Below the pieces are notes generated by a model. The model did no database searches. It saw only the letters and a program-made list of their open reading frames with translations, and had not been told where the DNA came from. A stretch of DNA of 64,000 bases, taken from positions 27,058 through 91,057 of the forward strand of contig JAFYUS010000026.1 in NCBI GenBank assembly GCA_017549505.1. Reading direction: 5' to 3'. This DNA comes from Bacteroidales bacterium (GTDB taxonomy: Bacteria > Bacteroidota > Bacteroidia > Bacteroidales > UBA932). Position numbers and translations under genes: made by a program. Below, in pieces: positions 1-7,623 of this stretch; position 1 is the first letter of the stretch; each line of letters begins with the position of its first letter.

Positions 1-177
1 CACATGCTCACCATCCGGATTGAGCACAGGCATAGCCTGACCGACTGTTGTGTGGAAATGGTCCGCACCATAAGTGGACGGATTCATTCCTAACGTATCA
101 GCCGACCGCACCACTCCGTCCTTATCGACAGACCGCCATGCGGTCTTGGTCGCCCCGCCGTCCGCAATAATTATCAT
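1..177 (-). CDS. BadF/BadG-type ATPase, N-acetylglucosamine-kinase-like (partial, C-terminus off window)
   Basis: Only the first 59 codons are present; the gene runs off the left edge. The N-terminus MIIIADGGATKTAWRSVD matches the phosphate-1 loop of the actin-like BadF/BadG/BcrA/BcrD fold (IxADGGxTKTxW), which in Bacteroidota is typical of proteins annotated as N-acetylglucosamine kinase. It is followed by the usual GMNPSTY segment. These cytoplasmic enzymes phosphorylate amino sugars in cell-wall or glycan salvage. It lies downstream of the pnuC-like gene on the same strand, 76 bases away across a small hairpin. The exact substrate cannot be told from this fragment. Confidence 0.75.
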   Translation of the reverse strand, partial: MIIIADGGATKTAWRSVDKDGVVRSADTLGMNPSTYGADHFHTTVGQAMPVLNPDGEHV

Positions 178-209
178 ATCAATCTGAATTTCAATCGTTT
201 ACCACAAAT

Positions 210-233
210 CGCCTGCGTCATATGGAGCAGGCG
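210..233 (-). terminator. Hairpin between pnuC-like gene and BadF-like kinase
   Basis: A 7-base-pair GC-rich stem (210-216 with 227-233) and a 10-base loop lie just after the pnuC-like stop codon. On the minus strand it is followed by ATTTGT, a weak T tract. It could be a weak intrinsic terminator or an attenuator between the two genes. Confidence 0.4.
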
Positions 234-253
234 TTTCATCACAAATACCTGTA

Positions 254-853
254 TTACAGGACTTTATCAGGAATATACCTGCCGTGCTTCTTCCAATGGA
301 TGTAGCCGTAAACCGCAGAGAGAGCATATGCAGCATAAAGGGCTGTCATCCACCACATTCCTTGAGTCGCACAAAGGATCGTGCTCATGGTATCGGCGAG
401 GATCCATATCCACCATTGGGCGATATATGAGCGGACAAGCCACCATGTCGCCACTGCGCTAAGCACGGCGACGGCCGAATCAAGGTACGACATCGGATTT
501 TCCATCAGCTGCATCACCCAGGCAAGAGCGAAGGTTCCTGCGATACAGACAAGCAGGCTGACAATCAACGTCATCATCGGAAGACGGTTCAGATGAATGA
601 CGTCACCACCGCTTACAGCCTCTGAAGAAGCTATTTTCTTCTTATCCCTACCCCACTGCCAAAGACCGATGAAGGCAGTTATAAGGTAATAGGTATTAAG
701 GCCAAAGGACGCGTATAGCCCTTGCCTGAAAAAGACCCACATGGCAGCAAGGCTGGTAAAGACCCCGACCACCCACATGAAGTTCTTCTGGCGTATCTCC
801 AGTATTATGTATATCACTCCCGTAACAAGAGTGAATATTTCCATGAAGTCCAT
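254..853 (-). CDS. pnuC: PnuC-family vitamin/nucleoside transporter
   Basis: A 199-residue inner-membrane protein with seven or so hydrophobic segments, typical of the PnuC family. Family members facilitate uptake of nicotinamide riboside or, in many Bacteroidota, thiamine (PnuT). The N-terminal segment MDFMEIFTLVTGVIYIILEI and the aromatic motifs GLWQWGRD and TWWLVRSYIAQWW fit the fold. I chose the ATG at 853 because the longer reading frame would start inside a hairpin that looks like a terminator or repeat of the preceding gene. There is no TPP riboswitch or thiamine gene next to it, so the substrate remains open between nicotinamide riboside and thiamine. Confidence 0.8.
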   Translation of the reverse strand: MDFMEIFTLVTGVIYIILEIRQKNFMWVVGVFTSLAAMWVFFRQGLYASFGLNTYYLITAFIGLWQWGRDKKKIASSEAVSGGDVIHLNRLPMMTLIVSLLVCIAGTFALAWVMQLMENPMSYLDSAVAVLSAVATWWLVRSYIAQWWIWILADTMSTILCATQGMWWMTALYAAYALSAVYGYIHWKKHGRYIPDKVL

Positions 854-861
854 AGCAAATA

Positions 862-880
862 TCCCCGGACAAGCCGGGGA
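862..880 (-). repeat. GC-rich hairpin of REP-like type (tcatccccgg...)
   Basis: A 7-base-pair perfect stem (862-868 with 874-880, loop acaag) fills the 35-base gap between the FKBP stop and the pnuC-like start. On the minus strand it reads as TCATCCCCGG, then the partner arm. This resembles the widely scattered intergenic TCATCCCGGGC-type elements, one of which recurs at 23020-23040. It may also act as a terminator. Confidence 0.45.
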
Positions 881-888
881 TGATATCA

Positions 889-1494
889 TTAGAGAACTTC
901 GATGAGTTCAACGACAAACTTGAGAGTTGCATAAGGAGGGATAGCACCTGGAGCGCCATGCTCGCCATACGCAAGGTTGTAAGGGATGTAGAACTCATAC
1001 TTCGAGCCTTCAGACATGAGCTGGACACCTTCTGTCCATCCGGCAATCACCTGATTGAGGCCGAACACTGCAGGCTCTCCGCGGTCGTATGAGCTGTCGA
1101 ACTGAACACCGTTGAGAAGGGTTCCCGCATAATGGCACTTTACCTTATCTGTAGCCTTAGGCTTCTTGCCCTGACCTTCTGTGATCACCTTGTACTGAAG
1201 ACCGCTAGGGAGAACAACAACACCCTCCTGCTCGGCGTTGAACTTAAGGAATGCTTCTCCTTCCTCACGCATTGCAGCGCTCATTGCAGCTGCCTCAGCC
1301 TTCTGCTCAGCCTCAAGCTCTGCAAAATACTTATCAAGAAGCTGTCCTGCCTCCTGGAATGAAACCGCAGGTTCTGCGCCGGTAAGCACAGCCTTTACAC
1401 CTGCTGCAAAATCATCGAATTCAATTGTCCTGATGCCTGATGTCATCATATTGTGGGCAATGCTCATGCCCAATGCGTAACTGTTCTTGTCCAT
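889..1494 (-). CDS. FKBP-type peptidyl-prolyl cis-trans isomerase (FklB/Mip-like)
   Basis: A 201-residue protein with the two-part layout of FklB/Mip isomerases. A helical N-terminal dimerisation domain (about residues 1-90, opening with YALGMSIAHNM) is followed by a C-terminal FKBP domain (about 105-201) with the motifs GTLLNGVQFDSSYDRG, PAVFGLNQVIAGWTEGVQLM and IPPYATLKFVVELIEV. It speeds proline isomerisation during protein folding. There is no signal peptide, so it is probably cytoplasmic. A TAAATTTG -7 element lies at 1522-1529 on the minus strand. Confident call; the precise client proteins are unknown. Confidence 0.93.
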   Translation of the reverse strand: MDKNSYALGMSIAHNMMTSGIRTIEFDDFAAGVKAVLTGAEPAVSFQEAGQLLDKYFAELEAEQKAEAAAMSAAMREEGEAFLKFNAEQEGVVVLPSGLQYKVITEGQGKKPKATDKVKCHYAGTLLNGVQFDSSYDRGEPAVFGLNQVIAGWTEGVQLMSEGSKYEFYIPYNLAYGEHGAPGAIPPYATLKFVVELIEVL

Positions 1495-1521
1495 TTCTTA
1501 TCTTTTGTTTTTATGAATCTG

Positions 1522-1529
1522 CAAATTTA
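1522..1529 (-). promoter_or_regulatory. -7 element TAAATTTG upstream of the FKBP gene
   Basis: Exact match to the Bacteroidota TAnnTTTG -7 motif on the minus strand, 28 bases before the FKBP start codon. No good -33 TTG is visible at the usual spacing. Confidence 0.5.
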
Positions 1530-1537
1530 GTGTATTT

Positions 1538-2431
1538 TCATTGACATCCGTCTTCATCTTCATTTTTATCTTTCCTCGGATGATGTTCCATTACCTCCCG
1601 ATGCCATGTAGTGCTGTCCACATGTGTATATATCTCCGTCGTCGTTATGCTTTCGTGTCCGAGCATTTCCTGGACGACACGAAGGTCAGCTCCGTTCTCG
1701 ACTAAATGGGTAGCGAACGAATGACGGAATGTGTGAGGGGATATTTCCGCTCTGACATCCGCAATGAGCGCCTGCTTCTTTATCATCTTGAACATGGACT
1801 GACGGCTGAGAGATCGTCCGAAACGATTCAGGAAAAGGATGTCCTCCGATGCTGTATCTGCCGCTTCCGGTCTACGACCGAGATACTCGTTTACAGCCTC
1901 TGCAGCAATCTCACCTATCGGGACAAGCCTTTCCTTGTTGCCCTTACCTATGATTCTGATAAAACCTTCATCAAAATACAGACATGAGATCTTAAGTTCC
2001 ACAGCTTCAGAGACTCTCAATCCGCAGCCATAAAGGACCTCGAGTATCGCTCTGTCCCTCAGTCCGTTCCATGTAGACAAGTCAACTGAGTCGATTATCG
2101 AGATGACTTCTTCCACAGAAAGCACGTCAGGAAGATAACGTCCCAACTTAGGAGAATCCACCATGTCACACGGATTGTCTGCAATCATGCCTTCCACGAT
2201 GCACCAGCCGAAGAATGACCGGAGGGAACTCAGAAGACGGGCCTGTGACCTCTTGCTCAGGTCCTGACATGAAGAAAGATAATCAAGGATGACTTCCGGT
2301 TTCAGATCCTTTACATCCTTGATCTTCACGGCCTCCAGAAACTTCTCTACATCACAACAGTACGATGCCACCGTGTTCGGCGACATCGCACGCTCTATCT
2401 TGAGATAGTTTCTGTAATCCTTCAGAAGCAT
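1538..2431 (-). CDS. xerD: XerC/XerD-type tyrosine recombinase
   Basis: A 297-residue tyrosine recombinase of the length usual for XerC/XerD, which resolve chromosome dimers at dif near the division septum. A SAM-like core-binding domain (1-85) precedes the catalytic domain. The visible active-site set is Arg139 (GLRVSEA), a Lys in the GKGNKER hairpin (about 163-166), His233 and Arg236 (HTFRHSFATHL), His259 (LGHESI) and Tyr268 (EIYTHV). The start codon overlaps the stop of the upstream M49 peptidase gene by one base (TAATG), implying translational coupling. Nothing nearby suggests a mobile-element integrase. The tail after residue 282 is acidic and not part of the domain. Confidence 0.9.
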   Translation of the reverse strand: MLLKDYRNYLKIERAMSPNTVASYCCDVEKFLEAVKIKDVKDLKPEVILDYLSSCQDLSKRSQARLLSSLRSFFGWCIVEGMIADNPCDMVDSPKLGRYLPDVLSVEEVISIIDSVDLSTWNGLRDRAILEVLYGCGLRVSEAVELKISCLYFDEGFIRIIGKGNKERLVPIGEIAAEAVNEYLGRRPEAADTASEDILFLNRFGRSLSRQSMFKMIKKQALIADVRAEISPHTFRHSFATHLVENGADLRVVQEMLGHESITTTEIYTHVDSTTWHREVMEHHPRKDKNEDEDGCQ

Positions 2432-4431
2432 TAAAGAGTAGAGTACTTCTTTCCGTACTTGAGCATCTGCTCAAGGTATGTATCTCCGTAGACAACCTTG
2501 TAGTCCACGATTCTTCCCATCTTCCTTACAGGGACAATCTCAGGGTTGACAAAGCCTCCGTACGGCTTGAGCTCAAGGGTGGCATAACGCTCGAGAACTT
2601 CCTTGTGAAGATCCGGATCGATATCGACAGCGTATTTCTCCACCAGAGCCTTGCCCGCAGCATAGTCACCTTCTGATTTGATTCTCTGAACCTCTGCAAG
2701 GAGATCTCCGAAAAGACCGCGGAGAGCTTCATAGTCATTTACGATAAAGAATGTCTTGCCGTCGCGTACCTTCTTCTCGATCACATTATCCTTGCGGCCC
2801 TTCTCATAGCACCAGTCAGCGATGAGCTTACGGTTCTGCATATGCGCCTCCATATTCTTCTTGCCTAGGGCTACTCTTGTAAACTGGGTGAAGATACCGT
2901 TGCGGATATAACTTGAATACTGAGCCTTGTATGCTTCCATATCAGGAAGGATGCCGAGTTCCACAAGCTTAGGATCTGCGAGATAATAAAGACCGAAGAG
3001 GTCTGCGCGAGTCTCCTCGAGAGTCGAGCTGAACTCACCAAGGGCGTTCGGAGAAGTCTCAGGCAGAAGCTGGCCTGATCCATGACCGAGACACTCGTGA
3101 AGATCGGTATGGAGATCGTTGGTAAGCGCACCGTATTTCTTCTCCATAGCCATCTCTTCTTCCGACCATGCGAACTCGCTGAGCATGCTCTTAGGTGATT
3201 CCTGAGCAGCCATATTGTATGCATTTGTAAGGTTTGCGATGGTCACTGACTTCGAACCATGTTCGCGACGGATCCAGTCCGCATTAGGAAGATTGATTCC
3301 GATAGGAGCCGCAGGGTAACAGTCACCGGAAAGCACGGCAACGTTGATGACCTTCGCAGTCACGCCCTTCACTTCCTCTTTCTTGAACCTTGAGTCTACA
3401 GGAGAGTTATCTTCGAACCACTGGGCGTTGTCGCTGATCAGTTCAGCGCGGCGCGAAGCCTCATTGTCCTTGAAGTTCACGAGGCCTTCCCATGTAGCCT
3501 TGCGTCCGAGAGGGTCATTATAGTCCTCCACGAAACCGTTGACGAAGTCTACAGTACCGAGAGTATCATTGACCCATTTGATATTATACTCATCCCAAAG
3601 CTTGAGGTCACCTGTCCTGTAATACTCCATGAGGTCTGCGATATATGCCTTCTGCATGTCGTTTTCCGCAACCTTTGCAGCCTTCTTCAGACTGGCGTTG
3701 ATCTTTTTGAGAGCCTTGCCGTAAAGACCTCCTACCTTGTATACTTCTTCACGGACAACCCCGTCCTCACCTTTCACTACGCGGCTGTTGAGTCCGTATG
3801 ACACCGGTGTCTTGTCTGTAGGGTCAACCATTTCCGCATAAAGAGCTTCAACTTCAGCACGGGTCACGTTTTCGTAAAAGTTCACAGCCGAAGAAGCCAC
3901 GATATCTTCGGCATGCATATCCTTGCGTGCCGGAAATATTGCAGGATCATACATTACAGGAAGGAGCTCTGCACACTTCGCCTCATCTCCTACAGCTGTC
4001 ATCAGAGCGGCAAAATATTCCTGCGGGCACTCCGGGAAGAACTTGTCTTCCGCATAATGATGATGGATACCGTTGCTGAAGAACACCCTCTTGGCATATG
4101 TCTCGAAGTCCGCCCAATCCTGTGACGTACGGTCACCGTCATAGTTGACGAGAATATTCTCGAGAGCCTTACGTACATCAAGGTTGTACTTGTTGTTCTG
4201 CATCCAGATGATGTCTCGACCGTATTTTGCAGCTTCTGCAAGATGGTATACATATTCCTTCTGCTGCAGGGTCAGCGCATCCCATCCCGGAACCTGATAT
4301 CTCATTATCTTAAGATCTGCGAATTCATCGATAAGATACTTGAATTCACCTTCCTGAGCCGCCTTGTCCGAGCAGGACATCAAGGTCGCGGCAAGACCTG
4401 CACCTAAAACCATTTTGATTGAAAATTTCAT
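2431..4431 (-). CDS. M49-family (dipeptidyl-peptidase III-like) zinc peptidase, lipoprotein
   Basis: A 666-residue lipoprotein: the signal peptide ends in LMSC, with the anchored Cys at position 20. The M49 zinc motif HExxxH appears as HECLGH at about residues 444-449 and the second motif as EETRAD at about 472, in the right order and spacing for dipeptidyl-peptidase III. This family removes dipeptides from the N-terminus of oligopeptides. The lipobox places it in the periplasm or on the outer membrane, unlike the cytosolic eukaryotic enzyme. It is divergent from the C11 peptidase at 4524, and the xerD gene follows with a one-base overlap. A TATCTTTG -7 element lies at 4462-4469 on the minus strand. 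Confidence 0.88.
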   Translation of the reverse strand: MKFSIKMVLGAGLAATLMSCSDKAAQEGEFKYLIDEFADLKIMRYQVPGWDALTLQQKEYVYHLAEAAKYGRDIIWMQNNKYNLDVRKALENILVNYDGDRTSQDWADFETYAKRVFFSNGIHHHYAEDKFFPECPQEYFAALMTAVGDEAKCAELLPVMYDPAIFPARKDMHAEDIVASSAVNFYENVTRAEVEALYAEMVDPTDKTPVSYGLNSRVVKGEDGVVREEVYKVGGLYGKALKKINASLKKAAKVAENDMQKAYIADLMEYYRTGDLKLWDEYNIKWVNDTLGTVDFVNGFVEDYNDPLGRKATWEGLVNFKDNEASRRAELISDNAQWFEDNSPVDSRFKKEEVKGVTAKVINVAVLSGDCYPAAPIGINLPNADWIRREHGSKSVTIANLTNAYNMAAQESPKSMLSEFAWSEEEMAMEKKYGALTNDLHTDLHECLGHGSGQLLPETSPNALGEFSSTLEETRADLFGLYYLADPKLVELGILPDMEAYKAQYSSYIRNGIFTQFTRVALGKKNMEAHMQNRKLIADWCYEKGRKDNVIEKKVRDGKTFFIVNDYEALRGLFGDLLAEVQRIKSEGDYAAGKALVEKYAVDIDPDLHKEVLERYATLELKPYGGFVNPEIVPVRKMGRIVDYKVVYGDTYLEQMLKYGKKYSTL

Positions 4432-4461
4432 ATCTGTACTTCATTAATTGGCAATATCATG

Positions 4462-4469
4462 CAAAGATA
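4462..4469 (-). promoter_or_regulatory. -7 element TATCTTTG for the M49 peptidase gene
   Basis: Exact TAnnTTTG match on the minus strand, about 30 bases before the start codon, in the divergent region shared with the C11 peptidase gene. Confidence 0.5.
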
Positions 4470-4490
4470 CTAATTATGTCAAATAATACT

Positions 4491-4498
4491 TATATTTG
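4491..4498 (+). promoter_or_regulatory. -7 element TATATTTG for the C11 peptidase gene
   Basis: Exact TAnnTTTG match on the plus strand 25 bases before the ATG at 4524. The -33 region is not obvious. Confidence 0.5.
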
Positions 4499-4523
4499 CA
4501 CGTTTTAAAAATAGAAAAGCCGG

Positions 4524-5876
4524 ATGCCAGGAAGACGCACACATATATTCATAGTATCATCATTAATTGCGGCGTTGGCAGCCGCAATATCATCATGCTC
4601 TCCCGACTGGGAGCATGAGATGGTTCCCGGAACATCAGTTTCCGGTTCCGGAAACGGGGCTGACAGGGATATGAACACAGATACCAGAAAGGTACTGCTG
4701 CTCTATTCCGCAGGCTTCAATTCCATCAGCAGCTATCTCAAGGAGGACATCGAAGACCTCTGCAAAGGCTGGGTTCCACGCCAGCGCAGGGCAGACGACG
4801 TGATCCTGGTGTACAGCCATCTGCCGTCATCCCGCGGCCAATACACGGTCAAGACCAGTCCTGTTCTTTTCCGATTATACTCAGATCCGTCCGGAGAAGT
4901 CATACGCGATACACTTGAAGTATACTCTCCCGACACGATATCCTCATCAGCAGCCCAGTTCCATGATGTCCTGTCATATGTAAAGGAAACATTCCAGGCC
5001 AAAAGTTACGGACTGATATTCTCGTCACACGCAACCGGTTATCTTCCCGAAGGTTTCTATTCAAAGCCCGACAACTATACCTTCAGCGAAGGTATCATGC
5101 GAGGACGGGGGCTCCACGGACGTGGCGCCCCGTCACCGGTTCCTTATGTGGAACCGGAACAGGAGCCGGGGCTTCCTGCAGTAAAAAGCATAGGCCAGGA
5201 TGTTGACGGGAACGTGTCATATGAAATGGATATCCGCGATTTTGCAGAAGCCATCCCTATGAAACTGGATTACATCCTCTTCGACGCCTGTCTGATGGGA
5301 GGAATCGAGGTCGCATACGAACTTGCCGGGAAATGCGACATGATAGGATTCTCTCAGGCGGAGGTACTGGCTGAAGGATTCAACTACACCACCCTGGCTT
5401 CCCACCTGTTGGGAAACAGACCTTCGTCTGACGCGTACAGCGTCTGCGAAGACTACTTCACCCAATATGATGTACAGTCGGGAGTATACCGGTCAGCCAC
5501 AATATCTCTGATAGACTGCAACAATCTGGAACCTGTCTCCGAGATCTGCAGGACCTTGTTCGAAAGATACTCGTTGCAGCTGCATACGATGGACCCTCAG
5601 AATGTACAGCGGTTCTACAGATCTTCGAAGCATTGGTTCTACGACCTTCAGAGCATACTGGAAAATGCAGGAATCACAGACACTGAAAAGAAGGCGTTGC
5701 TCGAGGCGATTGACGGCTGCATATTATATAAAGGTGCGACTCCTTCGTTCATGAACGAATTCTACATCAATACATTCAGCGGATTCAGCATGTATCTTCC
5801 AAGCAACGGACACGCTGAACTGGACAAGTATTACAGGACGCTTAAATGGAATCAGGCGACGGCGCTTGTAAAATAA
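4524..5876 (+). CDS. Clostripain-family (C11) cysteine peptidase, lipoprotein
   Basis: A 450-residue lipoprotein with lipobox ISSC (Cys about 25). The C11 catalytic pair is visible: His in FSSHATGYLP (about residue 169) and Cys in ILFDACLMGGIEVAYEL (about 255). Clostripain-type peptidases cleave after Arg or Lys; in Bacteroidales such lipoproteins are often surface-exposed and self-processed, for example fragipain. It has its own promoter region and is divergent from the M49 lipoprotein peptidase, so two secreted peptidases share a 92-base control region. The rplY promoter begins inside or just after its last codons. Specificity is inferred from the family only. Confidence 0.9.
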   Translation: MPGRRTHIFIVSSLIAALAAAISSCSPDWEHEMVPGTSVSGSGNGADRDMNTDTRKVLLLYSAGFNSISSYLKEDIEDLCKGWVPRQRRADDVILVYSHLPSSRGQYTVKTSPVLFRLYSDPSGEVIRDTLEVYSPDTISSSAAQFHDVLSYVKETFQAKSYGLIFSSHATGYLPEGFYSKPDNYTFSEGIMRGRGLHGRGAPSPVPYVEPEQEPGLPAVKSIGQDVDGNVSYEMDIRDFAEAIPMKLDYILFDACLMGGIEVAYELAGKCDMIGFSQAEVLAEGFNYTTLASHLLGNRPSSDAYSVCEDYFTQYDVQSGVYRSATISLIDCNNLEPVSEICRTLFERYSLQLHTMDPQNVQRFYRSSKHWFYDLQSILENAGITDTEKKALLEAIDGCILYKGATPSFMNEFYINTFSGFSMYLPSNGHAELDKYYRTLKWNQATALVK

Positions 5877-5895
5877 AATATTTTATCTATCTTTG
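5866..5895 (+). promoter_or_regulatory. Promoter of rplY-pth: TTG (5866-5868), 19 bp, TATCTTTG (5888-5895)
   Basis: A -33 TTG and a perfect Bacteroidota -7 TAnnTTTG are separated by 19 bases. The -33 element sits within the last codons of the C11 peptidase gene. The transcription start is expected near 5900-5902. Confidence 0.7.
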
Positions 5896-5898
5896 CAG

Positions 5899-5956
5899 CC
5901 CCATAAAAAGCGCTGATGCTTTTTGGTGCAATGGGGTTTTTGCACGACGCAAAAAC
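5899..5956 (+). promoter_or_regulatory. Structured 5' leader of rplY (two adjacent hairpins)
   Basis: Directly after the promoter the leader can form a long stem: 5899-5904 pairs with 5931-5936, and continues as 5905-5911 with 5918-5924 around a 6-base loop, leaving a one-sided 6-base bulge (5925-5930). A second 8-base-pair hairpin follows (5936-5943 with 5949-5956). The two share one G. The remaining 31 bases to the ATG are AT-rich and unpaired. The position is right for an autogenous ribosomal-protein leader; I do not recognise a described family. Confidence 0.5.
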
Positions 5957-5987
5957 TGAGTAACACATTTTTAAAAATTTCATTACA

Positions 5988-6584
5988 ATGCAGCACATTG
6001 AACTCAATGGCCAGGTTCGCGAGGCCAGCAACAAGGCAGCTGTAAAGGCTGTACGCAGAGCAGGACTTGTTCCTTGCAACATCTATGGACACGGAATGGA
6101 GAACATCCTTTTCACCATCGACGCACAGGATCTCAAGACCATCACTCACACTCCTAACTCTTACATCATCGACCTCAAGCTTTCTGACGGAAGAAGCGGT
6201 CATGCAGTAATCCACGAAGTACAGTATCACCCTGTAACCGACGAGGCTCTTCACGTAGACTTCCTCTTCGTAACTGAAGACAAGCCTGTTACAATCGAGG
6301 TTCCTGTCAAGGTTGTAGGACACTCTGAGGGTGTAAAGATGGGTGGTAAGCTCCTCGTTTCAAGCCGCAAGCTCCGCGTAAGCGCTATGATGGAGAACCT
6401 TCCTGACCTCCTCGAGGTTGACTCTACTCACCTGATGATCGGCAAGCAGATCGTTGCCGGTGACCTCAACTACGAGGGCGTTACCATCGTATCTCCTAAG
6501 GCAACCATCATCTGCTCTGTACGTCCTACACGTGCAACTCAGCAGGCTAAGATGGAGCAGCAGGCTACTGGTAAGAAGAAGTAA
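5988..6584 (+). CDS. rplY: Large-subunit ribosomal protein bL25 (CTC/TL5 two-domain form)
   Basis: A 198-residue protein that binds 5S rRNA in the large ribosomal subunit. The N-terminal L25 domain (about 1-95) shows LNGQVREASNKAAVKAVRRAGLVPCNIYG. The extra C-terminal beta domain (about 96-180, VTIEVPVKVVGHSEGVK) makes it the longer CTC/TL5 form found in most bacteria outside the enterics. It ends in a basic GKKK tail. pth follows 11 bases downstream in the same operon, a common gene pair. The codon choice is strongly biased, as expected for a highly expressed gene. Confidence 0.95.
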   Translation: MQHIELNGQVREASNKAAVKAVRRAGLVPCNIYGHGMENILFTIDAQDLKTITHTPNSYIIDLKLSDGRSGHAVIHEVQYHPVTDEALHVDFLFVTEDKPVTIEVPVKVVGHSEGVKMGGKLLVSSRKLRVSAMMENLPDLLEVDSTHLMIGKQIVAGDLNYEGVTIVSPKATIICSVRPTRATQQAKMEQQATGKKK

Positions 6585-6595
6585 TCTGAGTTGGT

Positions 6596-7189
6596 ATGAA
6601 TTATTTGATCGTCGGTTTAGGAAACATCGGCGTCGAATATGCCAACACCAGACACAACATGGGATTCATGGTATTGGACGCCTGGGCTCAGGCGTCCAAT
6701 ATTCTTTTTGAATCAGGCAGGTACGGCTATACGGCGACGATATCATTCAAAGGAAGGAAATTCACTCTTCTCAAGCCATCAACCTACATGAACCTCAGCG
6801 GAAAGGCAGTAAGATACTGGATGAACGAGCTGAAGATTCCCGTAGAGAATCTCATGGTCATCTCAGATGACCTTAACATACCTTTCGGCACACTCCGTCT
6901 GCGCAAGAACGGAAGTGCAGGAGGTCATAACGGTCTTACCAACATCAACGAACTGATCGGGACTCAGGACTATGCGCGCATCCGTGTTGGTATCGGAAAC
7001 GAATTCGGACGAGGTCAGCAGGTCAATTACGTACTCGGCGAATTGAGCAAGGAAGAGATGGAAGAGATGGGAGAGATCAGCAAGCGTGTGATAGAAGGTG
7101 TAAAGGCATGGGCCACCATCGGTGCAGACAGGGCGATGAATGTCGTGAATACACGTCCTAAAAAGTCACAGGACGAACAGAAACAGTAA
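6596..7189 (+). CDS. pth: Peptidyl-tRNA hydrolase
   Basis: A 197-residue cytoplasmic enzyme that frees tRNA from stalled peptidyl-tRNA. The N-terminal signature MNYLIVGLGNIGVEYANTRHN carries the conserved Asn and the catalytic His (about residue 20). The conserved Asp lies in VISDDLNIPFG (about 93) and the GGHNGL motif follows. It sits 11 bases after rplY in the same operon. Confidence 0.95.
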   Translation: MNYLIVGLGNIGVEYANTRHNMGFMVLDAWAQASNILFESGRYGYTATISFKGRKFTLLKPSTYMNLSGKAVRYWMNELKIPVENLMVISDDLNIPFGTLRLRKNGSAGGHNGLTNINELIGTQDYARIRVGIGNEFGRGQQVNYVLGELSKEEMEEMGEISKRVIEGVKAWATIGADRAMNVVNTRPKKSQDEQKQ

Positions 7190-7227
7190 GCCAAAGCATT
7201 GAAAACAACAATTTTAAGACTTAAAAC

Positions 7228-7258
7228 TTGTTTTTTATAAAAAAATCTCATAACTTGG
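7228..7258 (+). promoter_or_regulatory. Promoter of the histone-H1-like gene: TTG (7228-7230), 20 bp, TAACTTGG (7251-7258)
   Basis: A -33 TTG and a near-consensus -7 (one mismatch to TAnnTTTG) are 20 bases apart and lie 43 bases before the ATG. The AT-rich spacer is typical of strong Bacteroidota promoters. Confidence 0.5.
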
Positions 7259-7300
7259 CGGAAGTTTTTACCAATCACGAACATTTAAATCACTAAAACA

Positions 7301-7474
7301 ATGAAAGAACTTGTAGATCAGATCAAGGCAGAGTACGAAGTTTTCGCAAAGAACGCTGAGGCTCAGGTTGAAAAGGGTAATAAGGCTGCTGGTGCACGTG
7401 CACGCAAGGCTGCTCTCAACCTCATGAAGGCTATGAAGGAGTTTAGAAAGGTATCTGTAGAGGCTACCAAATAA
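7301..7474 (+). CDS. Small histone-H1-like basic protein (57 aa)
   Basis: A 57-residue lysine- and alanine-rich protein beginning MKELVDQIKAEYEVFAKNAE. A central Gly-Asn-Lys stretch (EKGNKAAGARARKAALNLMK) and a KEFRKVSVEATK end match the short histone-H1/Hc1-like proteins found throughout Bacteroidales. These are thought to bind DNA nonspecifically. The gene is monocistronic, with its own promoter upstream and a strong hairpin terminator 24 bases after the stop. The short length and highly biased codons agree with an abundant nucleoid protein. The DNA-binding role is inferred from the family. Confidence 0.85.
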   Translation: MKELVDQIKAEYEVFAKNAEAQVEKGNKAAGARARKAALNLMKAMKEFRKVSVEATK

Positions 7475-7497
7475 TTTTTCCTTCAAAGAACAAAGAT

Positions 7498-7532
7498 AAA
7501 GGGGCTCTAGCATCACTGCTTAGAGCCCCTTT
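7498..7532 (+). terminator. Intrinsic terminator after the histone-H1-like gene
   Basis: A 12-base-pair perfect stem (7498-7509 with 7521-7532) with an 11-base loop. The outer A/T bases allow it to work in both directions, which would also insulate the converging PCMD gene at 7624. Confidence 0.8.
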
Positions 7533-7623
7533 AAACGTGTACTAAAACCTAAACCTGACATATAGATGCAATGTCATTTTAAAACGTTGCATGAAATCAA
7601 TAAAATTTTTCACTTTTTTTACA

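Noticed and set aside
1538-2431. XerC/D gene as a mobile-element integrase
   Set aside because: Its length and motifs are those of housekeeping Xer proteins, and it is coupled to a chromosomal peptidase gene with no attachment site, excisionase or cargo beside it.
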